This document shows, piece by piece, positions 56,613 through 64,000 of a stretch of 64,000 bases of DNA. Source of the stretch: Glycine soja (Eukaryota > Streptophyta > Magnoliopsida > Fabales > Fabaceae); the NCBI RefSeq assembly GCF_004193775.1, contig NC_041021.1:37025718-37089717 (forward strand), given 5' to 3'. Below the pieces are notes generated by a model. It saw only the letters and a program-made list of their open reading frames with translations. It made no database searches and was not told the DNA's origin. The number at the start of each line of letters is the position of its first letter. Positions within the stretch are counted from its first letter, which is position 1. The position numbers and the translations under genes were made by a program.

Positions 56613-57890
56613 TCAGATTTCCCTTATACTTGGTGGAGTGGGCCAATCAGGAATGACCTTTATTCTCTTAGGGTCTGCGGGAACCCCTTGACCACTATTT
56701 AAAAAATTAAGGAAAGTAATGCAATAAAGCATACCTTTTTCTATATTTTCGTGTTGATTATTCCTACCAAAAAATACGACAAACCTAAGGTGTCCCATAT
56801 GAGCACCTAAGTTTGTATTAAAACCAAAAATAAGAACAAACCTACCTAATGAGTCCCTATGTACATGAATCATGAAGATGTTGTGTGCATGACTGATTTT
56901 ACAAAAGAAGGTTGCAACACTCAGCACATTCATCATATAACTTATTTTAGGGATTTGGTGCCTAATAATACCTATTTTGGGCACCAACAAAGCACAAGGA
57001 TTTAAGCTCTTATGAACCAAACCCTCATCCAACAACTCCTTTACTTGGGGAATAACCTCAAGCCCAAGAGCTGTGGCAGTGCTAACAAGTGTCTTTTTAC
57101 AAAGGAGAATATGTGGAGGTTGTCTAAGAGGGGAAGTTTCTTTAATATTTGTCTTTATTTCAAAATGATTTTCCTTCTTAGCTAACCTCTTGGAGGAGAC
57201 ACTTACCTCCTTACACTCCTCCTTAACCATTAAAGGTTGTCCTTCTTCTTGGGGATAGATTTCTTCCCTAGATTCTTCCCCTATTGCTTCTTCATTTTCA
57301 TTAGAGGAAGGTGAAGTAGTAGCCTCATCTTGGCTACTATAAATGTCTTGGCCCCTCATAATCATGGTTTTCGTGGTGGGGCATTGAGAAGTAATGTGTC
57401 CTCTTCCAAGACATTTAAAGCACTTTATAGAGCTAGTCTTCTCTTGCATACTAACCTTAGGGGCTTGCTTTTCTATTATCTTCCCCTTATCATCTTTGGG
57501 CATAGAAGGTATCACCCCTAAGATTCCTTGACCTTGGTCTTTCTTTGGATAAGAGTGAGAGCCATAAGATTTTGAAGTAGACTTCTCTTTAAGTTGTTGC
57601 TCTACCCTTATTTCACAATCTAAGTTAGCCTCTACATTGTCCTTCTCATGGAAGTATGGGAGGTTAATGTTAGCCTCTTGAGGCTTTCTTTCCTTTTCTC
57701 TCCTATGGGAGTGAGGTCTAAGATGTGACCTATGCCTTCCTTCATAATAGTTGCAAAGTTTTTCACTTAGGCTCTTGCAAGAGTTATGACTACTATAGGA
57801 GACATGTTTTTCTCTTTTCATCTCTTTCATTATTTTTCTTCTTTCTTCCTCTCTTATTTTCTTTCTTTCATCTTGAATTATTTCTTCCAC
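56613..57890 (-). CDS. Nested element gag-like protein with fused reverse-transcriptase scraps (425 codons)
   Basis: The frame opens in a Glu/Lys/Arg-rich region and has a CCHC zinc knuckle (CFKCLGRGHITSQC, about residues 157-170), so this half is gag. About 95 residues later come pol scraps: VKELLDEGLVHKSLNPCALL (RT start), LGAHMGHLRFVVFFGRNN, and PADPKRIKVIPDWPTPPSI (the end of RT near the RNase H border). Protease, the RT catalytic box, RNase H and integrase are all missing, so large internal deletions fused what remains. The natural gag start is probably an ATG at about 58020 (MSHHLSSVNGKGTSHKDPLS), about 40 codons upstream and out of phase through a one-base slip in an A-rich run near 57900. 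It could only move using proteins from another element. Confidence 0.75.
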   Translation of the reverse strand: MEEIIQDERKKIREEERRKIMKEMKREKHVSYSSHNSCKSLSEKLCNYYEGRHRSHLRPHSHRREKERKPQEANINLPYFHEKDNVEANLDCEIRVEQQLKEKSTSKSYGSHSYPKKDQGQGILGVIPSMPKDDKGKIIEKQAPKVSMQEKTSSIKCFKCLGRGHITSQCPTTKTMIMRGQDIYSSQDEATTSPSSNENEEAIGEESREEIYPQEEGQPLMVKEECKEVSVSSKRLAKKENHFEIKTNIKETSPLRQPPHILLCKKTLVSTATALGLEVIPQVKELLDEGLVHKSLNPCALLVPKIGIIRHQIPKISYMMNVLSVATFFCKISHAHNIFMIHVHRDSLGRFVLIFGFNTNLGAHMGHLRFVVFFGRNNQHENIEKGMLYCITFLNFLNSGQGVPADPKRIKVIPDWPTPPSIREI

Positions 57891-58020
57891 TCTTTTTTTC
57901 CTTTTTCTTTTCTCGTTTTTCTTTCCATATCTTGAGGGAACTCAACTCATCTAAGATTATAGATAAAGGGTCTTTATGACTAGTACCCTTGCCATTAACA
58001 CTAGATAAATGATGACTCAT

Positions 58021-59902
58021 GTTGATTCCTAAGTTGTGATTCTTTCTTGTTGGAGGTTTGAAAACAAAAGGTAAAAGAAACTATGGTTGAAACTAGCCAA
58101 AATAAACACTAAAAGAGGTGTGAAAGATAAGGTAAAAACTAATTGGTAAAATGCAAGCTATCTAGGCGGTTTGACAATGGAAGGTAAAAGAAATAAGCTA
58201 AGAAAGTAAGCAAGAAATGTAAACTAGGGAATCCTAAGAGTGTTTGGATGACCGCATTTAAGGTTCCCAACAAAAAACTCACAATCCTAAGGGAAAATTA
58301 CCTAAAATTATTACACACAAAGGGAAGTAGGGTGACCTATTGGAGGCTCCCAACTTACTTCCAATGAAAGGCCTTTTTGTTACAAAATTTGAAAGCAATG
58401 AAAGTAAAGTAAATTATCAATTACAAAATTGCAAAAAGGTCCTCAATTTTGGTGGTTTTCTCTCTTTGGTGATTCACTCAATTTGGAGTGCTTCTTAGTC
58501 CAATAACTCATAAGGTGGTTGGCCCCTTGCTTCTTGACTCAAATTCTTCAAGGGATGGCACCAATCCTCCTTTCCAATTCCCTATATGGCAACTCACAAA
58601 TAAGGAAACAAAGAGACAAGCAATAACCAAAGACCAAAAAATGAAATGAAAGTTAAACCAATGGAATTTTAACAAGAAATTTTTTCAAGGATTATTCAAC
58701 AATTAAAGCAATGAAAAGGACATAGAAGCAAGCTAAGACTTAAAGAGAAACTTAGAATGGCTCTAGAGTAGAGTAAAAAAACTAAAAAAAAGACTCAACA
58801 AACCTCTAGCTTTGGCACTTGCTTTCACACTAATTTTCTATTGAAATTTCGGAACTAAGATTGGTATAACATAGGCACCAATTATAGAATAAATTTTGAG
58901 CCAAAACAACAAGCACACTTCCCTTTCACTTTTTTTTTTCTGGATACTGATTTTTTCTGCCAAATTGTGTGATTTTTATTATTTTTTCCTTTTATCCAAA
59001 TCACCTGGTTCTTCTTTATAACTTCTTTTCAGATGTGTAGAAAATTCAGTAAAAATTTCAGCTCAAAATTCAAAGTAACCAATTTTCAGTAATTTTTACA
59101 ACTTTGTATGTCCAAGCTGCCAGCACCAGCGATTTTTTTTTAAGCATGACATATTGATTGCATTGGGCTTACTTTCAACCTTCCTATGTATGTTGAACTC
59201 ACTAGGATTGTTTACCACAGTTTTAGAAGTTCAATATTCACTTAGGTTCAACATTTCAGCCAGCAACTCAATCACCAAAACTCAAATTCACAATAGACAC
59301 AATCATAAGGAAACCTAAAAGTTCAAGAAAAGGTTCACAATCAAAGACTCTCTAAGAATTTTGCATGAACATGTTAAGGACTAATTAACATGAAAGATTT
59401 GACTCAAATCAAATAATAGGCTAAAAGAATTTCATACACTCATGAACAAATGAGTTAGACAAAGAAACAAGAAAATAAAATTCAGCACAACATAAGAAAT
59501 CTTATGTGACAAGTTTCATGACTAGACATGACTTCTATGACAAAACTACAATAGGTGAACACGTCACTCTAGATTTTTGAGGTTTTCTTCTACTTTAATA
59601 TTTTTGTAAGAATTTTATGGTTTAGGTTTCAGCCACAAAAAATAACAAGACAAAACTCAAAGGAACCTAATCTCAACACAATTCATGGTTCAAGAACAAG
59701 AACAAGAAATTTGAACCATATAAAATCAAATTTAGCTTCTATAGCAAGTTTAATCGGTGGAAACTCTAAAGAATCATGTTAACAAAATTTAGCACAAGAC
59801 ATGTGAGGAGATACATGGAGAAAAATGAAGAAACAACAATGGAAGAGAAGGTAAAGCAAAAAGTTAATGGAGGTTTAAGGAACACCTACTTGAAGCTTTT
59901 GT
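58021..59902 (-). other. Long untranslated leader of the nested element
   Basis: About 1.9 kb of A-rich sequence between the primer-binding site and gag with no open frame; long 5' leaders are common in plant Ty3/gypsy elements. Confidence 0.6.
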
Positions 59903-59914
59903 GCTCTGATACCA
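59903..59914 (-). other. Primer-binding site of the nested element (tRNA-iMet type)
   Basis: On the minus strand the sequence is TGGTATCAGAGC, the standard plant LTR-element complement to the 3' end of initiator tRNA-Met, two bases inside the 5' LTR. Confidence 0.92.
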
Positions 59915-59916
59915 CT

Positions 59917-60676
59917 TGATGGAAGCTTGCTTGTGGAGCTTCTACGGAGGTTGGATCTTTGAGCTTCAATGAGGTCCTTCAATGGTGATTTTACACCATG
60001 GAGATGCAGCGGAAGGCAAAGGAGAAGAGGAGAGGGGAGGCACCATCCACTAGGGAATAAGCCAAGGAAGAAGGAGCTTCACCACCAAGAATTGCCTTGG
60101 ATAAGAAGCTTGAAGATGATGCTTTAATGGAGGAAAAGAAAGAAAGAAGGGGGGAGCACGAAATTGAAGGGATAAAAGAGGGAGAGAAGTGGAACTTTGA
60201 AGTGTGTCTCATAAGACTTTCATTCATCAAAGTTACAACAAGTGTTACACATGCTTCTATTTATAGACTAGTAACTTCCTTGAGAAGCTTTCTTGAGAAA
60301 ACTTCCTTGAGAAGCTTCTTTGAGAAAACTTCCTTGAGAAGTTAGAGCTTAGCTGCACACACCCCTCTAATAACTAAGCTCACCCCCATGCCAAAATACA
60401 TGAAAATATAAAAAAGAAGTCCTTAATGCAAAGACTACTCAAAATGCCTTGAAATACAAGGCTAAAACCCTATACTACTAGAATGGCCAAAATATAAGGC
60501 CTAAAAGAAGGAAAAATCTATTCTAATATTTACAAAGAAGTGAGGACCCAACCTTGGTCCATGGGCTCAGAAATCTACCCTGGGATTCATGAGAACCCTA
60601 AGGCCTTCTTTAGCAGCTCTAGCCCAATCCTCTTGGAGTCTTCTATCCAATACCCTTGCGGGGTAGGATTGCATCA
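59917..60676 (-). repeat. 5' LTR of the nested element
   Basis: 760 bases, begins TGATGGAAGC on the plus strand and ends TTGCATCA; followed by the target duplication AGTCT. Confidence 0.92.
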
Positions 60677-60781
60677 AGTCTGTCCCTGAGAAAGGCGATG
60701 AACGACCTCCTTGAGATGTTTAGTAGAAGCTTGTTGGGTGTTATGCTCTGACATGGTTCCGACGGCAGGTCAAACCACAAA

Positions 60782-61131
60782 TGATAGGTGCCGACACACA
60801 CAGTGAATACTCCTAGCTAGCTACAGGTTTGTACTGAAACTTTTCCTTGCTTTTATTACTGCATGATCATTATATTTATAGGGATCTCATCACAGGATAA
60901 GCTTGGCACTCATACGGCCCAAGCAGAAAAGGACAAAAGGGAACTAACAGAAAGGTAAATATCATAATAATAGAATCATGAAATATCTAATTTGTTATAA
61001 CATAATCATGAAATATATAGGCAAGGAACGTTTAATGCCAGGGAAGTAGCAGGTCATGTGTATTTACGAAGGTAAGTAGAAGCATAGTGCGTCCTTTAGG
61101 CCTACTATTATCGTGGGCCTTTTTGTTATAA
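60782..61131 (-). repeat. 5' LTR of the outer Ty3/gypsy element
   Basis: 350 bases homologous to 50942-51290; clearly more diverged than the nested LTR pair. The gag ATG lies only 27 bases inside it. Confidence 0.88.
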
Positions 61132-61136
61132 AAAAT

Positions 61137-61643
61137 TCTCCCAATTCCAAATTGAAGAGGCTTATGAAGTATGTGTGGTGGATTGAACTTGTTGAGTTGT
61201 GGTGAAGAAATTTGAATACTCGCTTCGTGGTGAGGAATAGAGGCTCGATTTAGAGAGGATGTGAAGGAGTTTCAGCGTAGGCTTGTGACGGCGTGGTGGT
61301 GGAAAGAGGAGGATGTAGTGGTTTTGAAGTAGGTGCGGTGGCGAAGAAGTTTGAATACTCACTTCGCGGTGTGGAATAGAGGCTCGATTCGGAGAGTATG
61401 TGAGGAAGCTTCGACGATGTTTTGTGGTGGCACGTGACATCAGAGGTTATTATGCAAGGGAGTTTGGGGCTTGTTGCGGCGACTGGAGGAGGAGGATGTG
61501 GTTGTGGTTGGGGATTATCGGCGGCGGCGATGGTGGTGGTTTTGAGGATGACAGTTGCGATTGGGGATTTTTTTATAAAATAGTTTATTAAATTAAGATA
61601 AATATAAAAATAAAAAAATGAGAGGTATGCCATGTCATTGATA
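61137..61643 (-). other. Right part of the Pack-MULE interior: GC-richer captured-looking sequence
   Basis: It is GC-richer than its surroundings, with Pro/Thr/Ser-rich minus frames (61250-61684 and 61162-61440). It holds an imperfect tandem duplication with a period of about 139 bases (GAAGTTTGAATACTC...GGAATAGAGGCTCGAT at about 61201-61290 and 61340-61420). It could be gene-derived and continuous with the DUF632-like fragment before the LTR insertion, but I do not recognise a protein. Confidence 0.4.
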
Positions 61644-61838
61644 CCTCTGATGTGACTCCACACGTGTATTGCTAATGTGTCCAACTAATGGACACGTCAT
61701 CACGTTTTTGTGAAAACTAATGGCAAGGATCTCCCACAAAAGTTTTTAAGTTTCTGGGACCCGATAAAAAACAAAAAAATTTCAAGGATCGGTTATGAAG
61801 TTCAGATATATTTTGGACATCTATAACATATTTAAGTC
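61644..61838 (-). repeat. Right TIR of the Pack-MULE
   Basis: Inverted counterpart of 50123-50319; the outer end TTTAAGTC is followed by the 9-bp duplication TAACTAAAA. Confidence 0.8.
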
Positions 61839-62243
61839 TAACTAAAAATATATGTTTTTTTAGTAGGACACATGCACCACTTGAGAAATATAGATTAATT
61901 ACTGACGACACTAATATTGAATTTCAGAAGTATTCAACAAAAATACAATGGGTCTTTCTGAATACGGGCACGTCATCACGTTTATATGAAAACTAATGGC
62001 AAGGATCTCCCACAAAAGTTTTCAAGTTTCGGGGACCCGATGAAAAACAAAAAAATTTCAAGGATCAGTTATGAAATTGAGATATATTTTGGACATCTAC
62101 AACATATTTAAGTCTAACTAAAAACATATGTTTTTTTAGTAGGACACATGCACCACTTGAGAAATATAGATTAATTACTGACAACACACTAATATTGAAT
62201 TTCAGAAGTATTCAACAAAAATACAATGGGTCTTTCTGAATAT
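61693..62243. repeat. Tandem duplication (period about 276-278 bp) of the MULE end plus flank
   Basis: 61693-61968 and 61969-62243 are near-identical direct copies. Each contains the outer 146 bases of the MULE TIR, the TAACTAAAA target duplication and about 120 bases of flanking DNA ending in GGGTCTTTCTGAATA. The duplication therefore happened after the MULE inserted. Confidence 0.85.
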
Positions 62244-64000
62244 AGATTTAGATGTTTTTCCTATCATGGGTTTAATTCATGACACTAACATACAAATGTT
62301 TTTGTATATTTTGGATGTGCACAGAGATTAGGATCCATTCATGTGAATGTTGGCATAATTGTCCCCACTCAAATTTTAGCGCTCATATATATATATATAT
62401 ATATAATTTTCTTATAATTTGCAATGTAGTAAAGGATTAATTTATAATCAAAATAGACAAGAGATTAAATTATTTATGTGTAACTTTGACAACTATTACA
62501 TAAATTTTATAACTTGATATATAATATAATTTTTATTGATCCAACTGTTGAATTATATTTACATATTATTAAGATTGTTTGTGTAAAATTTTATCAAAAT
62601 TGAACAATAACAAAAAGGTAACCAAATTATTCATATTTTATAATATTTTGAAATGTTTATATTATATCAATTTTAATCTATATGAATGAGATAACAAATG
62701 ATTTTGAATTAATATGAAATTTTGTATATGTGATCTATGTGAAAAGAACTTTGAATCCAATAATAAGTTTTAAGAAAATATTATTGAGTTTAAAGTTATA
62801 AAATTGTGTAATAGTTGTCAAAGTTACACCGATATAATTTGAATTTTCTTCATAAATATATTATCCCATAAATTTATTCTTAGTCTCATTTTTTAATAGA
62901 CATTAACAATATTATCTTTTCTCTCTTTTGAGTGTGTATTTCACACTTCATCTTCTAATTTATGAGAATTTGTCTCTTAACAATTTCAAATATTGTTGTT
63001 TTTTTAATATATTGTTATTTGTTTGCTCTTCTTAATAGTATATTTCTTTCAATATATCATCTTTTATCTTTATTTCCAAATTGAATTTTAATAAAAATAA
63101 ATAAATATCAATAATTAAAAACAATCTTATATTATAATGTAAATTGTACATTATTAATCTAATATCTATTTTTTATATTTAAATATTTATGTATAATTTT
63201 TTATGAAAAATATTTATGTATAATAAAATTTAATTATAATAAAAAATGTTTATTTAATTGGCTTACCATTATCCTTCTATTGTTGTCAAAATTTAATTTT
63301 TCTATCCCTATCCTTTTTTGCATGAATTTGGTCATCTACTATTTTAATTATATAATTTTTCTCAACTTGTTAACTTCAGATCTTATATTTAATATTTAAT
63401 GATATGTTGACTTAACATTATGTACTATCATATCAACATTTTTATTCAATATTAAATGTGAAGTTAAAGTTGATAGATAAACTAAAATTGTATAATTGAA
63501 ATAGTAAATATATAAGTTTGCAAAATAAAATAAAATAAAGAGACCAAAAATCAAATTTTAATCATAGCAGAGAAAGATCAAAATTGCAATTGATTATATT
63601 TAAATAATCATGAAAAAAATATGTGTGTGCTTGCACACAAGGACGGATTTACTTGACCGTTTGCTTTTGATTCTAATTCATATACATATATTGACTTAAA
63701 ACATAAACAAATAGGTTTGTGTGCTACCAAACAAGTTAATGAGCAACATTAGCAATATTCCTAACATACGAAATTTACACATCATAAAACAAAAGAGTAC
63801 AAAAAAAAAAAAAAATTCAGCAACATTAACCATCACCCTAACATTCACTGAGTCCACTCTTTGGTGGCTTCCATTTCACATGAAATTGTCGCTCCCATGT
63901 GGGCATTTAATCTCCATCCGTCTTTGTCATGGACAGGCCGGTTTAAGGTATTTAGAGGAGTAAAGCCAATTTTTAAATAAGATTTTTTCAGTTTAATAAT
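62244..64000. other. AT-rich intergenic DNA
   Basis: It contains an AT dinucleotide run at about 62385-62405 and otherwise low-complexity AT-rich sequence. An 80-codon ORF at 63721-63963 has no recognisable motif and a Lys/Asn-rich start typical of chance frames. No gene is supported. Confidence 0.5.

Larger units (their letters stand above)
55589..60676 (-). mobile_element. Nested, internally deleted Ty3/gypsy-type LTR retrotransposon (young)
   Basis: LTRs of about 760 bases (55589-56349 and 59917-60676) begin TGATGG and end GCATCA. A perfect 5-bp target duplication AGTCT lies at 55584-55588 and 60677-60681. I count about 19 differences between the LTRs by eye (roughly 2.5%), so the insertion is recent. 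A primer-binding site complementary to initiator tRNA-Met lies at 59903-59914, and a purine-rich tract (GGTGGAGGGGA on the minus strand, 56350-56360) adjoins the other LTR. The inside has gag and only scraps of pol, so it is non-autonomous. It sits in the gag of the outer element. Confidence 0.9.
50942..61131 (-). mobile_element. Ty3/gypsy chromodomain LTR retrotransposon (decayed), host of a nested element
   Basis: LTRs of about 350 bases (50942-51290 and 60782-61131) begin TGATAG and end CTATCA (the right one is mutated to TTATAA). Flanks are GAAAT and AAAAT, a 5-bp duplication with one change. Internal minus-strand order is gag, protease, reverse transcriptase, RNase H, integrase, chromodomain, the chromovirus layout. 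Without the nested insertion it is about 5.1 kb. The two LTRs differ at many sites and the coding region has multiple stops and frameshifts, so it is old and inactive. It inserted into the Pack-MULE. Confidence 0.88.
50123..61838. mobile_element. Pack-MULE-like element (about 1.5 kb originally), now interrupted by nested LTR elements
   Basis: Terminal inverted repeats of nearly 200 bases lie at 50123-50319 and 61644-61838. Outer ends GGGTTAAATAT and, on the other strand, GACTTAAATAT; inner ends share ...AC(G/A)TCAGAGG. A perfect 9-bp duplication TAACTAAAA flanks the element at 50114-50122 and 61839-61847, the size expected of Mutator-like transposition. Removing the LTR element inserted between them leaves about 1.5 kb with a gene-like fragment and no transposase, so it is non-autonomous. 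The GGGTTAAATATnTTT...GGTCCCTAAA type of terminus is common in legume MULE families (from memory). Confidence 0.82.

Noticed and set aside
1..64000. CRISPR arrays, bacterial operons, rRNA or tRNA genes
   Set aside because: The window is plant nuclear DNA with spliced genes; no regularly spaced repeats of CRISPR type, rRNA stretches or complete tRNA cloverleaves were seen. The B-box at 14.1 and 32.1 kb belongs to a SINE-like element.

Overview
The window is AT-rich nuclear DNA from a flowering plant. Genes carry many short GT-AG introns, simple-sequence tracts and MITEs lie in introns, and LTR retrotransposons and a Mutator-like element fill the right end. Gene content and transposon style suggest a legume, most likely Glycine (soybean); that species call is inference, not proof.

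Left half (1-32.7 kb): a rearranged multi-copy block. The window opens in the last intron and last exon of an RPAP3-like co-chaperone gene (RPAP3-A). An intact 19-coding-exon gene follows for a plant EFR3 homologue (EFR3-A, CDS 6155-14312, deduced 995 aa), the predicted plasma-membrane anchor of the PI4-kinase alpha complex. An inverted copy lacking both ends (EFR3-B, 16.4-22.06 kb) lies between two 467-bp direct repeats. Next come an intact intronless PPR gene (22.66-24.95 kb, minus), a 138-bp WRKY-domain fragment between 23-bp direct repeats, and a second RPAP3 copy (RPAP3-B) lacking its 5' exons. The last intron of RPAP3-B runs across a 9.5-kb deletion junction directly into a third, 3'-only EFR3 copy (EFR3-C, 29.2-32.3 kb). 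EFR3-B and EFR3-C carry premature stops. Because B is inverted relative to A and C, the locus could make long double-stranded RNA against the intact gene.

Middle (32.7-50 kb): AT-rich intergenic DNA with a decayed MULE transposase relic (38.5 kb), then a complete five-exon class I KNOX homeobox gene (43984-48705, 307 aa) with MITE-like foldbacks in its two largest introns.

Right end (50.1-62.2 kb): three nested transposons. A Pack-MULE-like element of about 1.5 kb (long TIRs, perfect 9-bp TSD) carries what looks like a DUF632-type gene fragment. A decayed chromodomain Ty3/gypsy element (minus strand) inserted into it, and a younger, internally deleted Ty3/gypsy element (minus strand, perfect 5-bp TSD) inserted into the gag of that one. 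One end of the MULE and its flank were then tandemly duplicated. The last 1.8 kb is AT-rich with no supported gene.

The structural genes are all from known families. The unusual part is the rearrangement architecture: inverted EFR3 copies, an RPAP3/EFR3 chimera, and several insertions flanked by direct repeats longer than transposase TSDs. All translations, splice sites and identities were read by eye.
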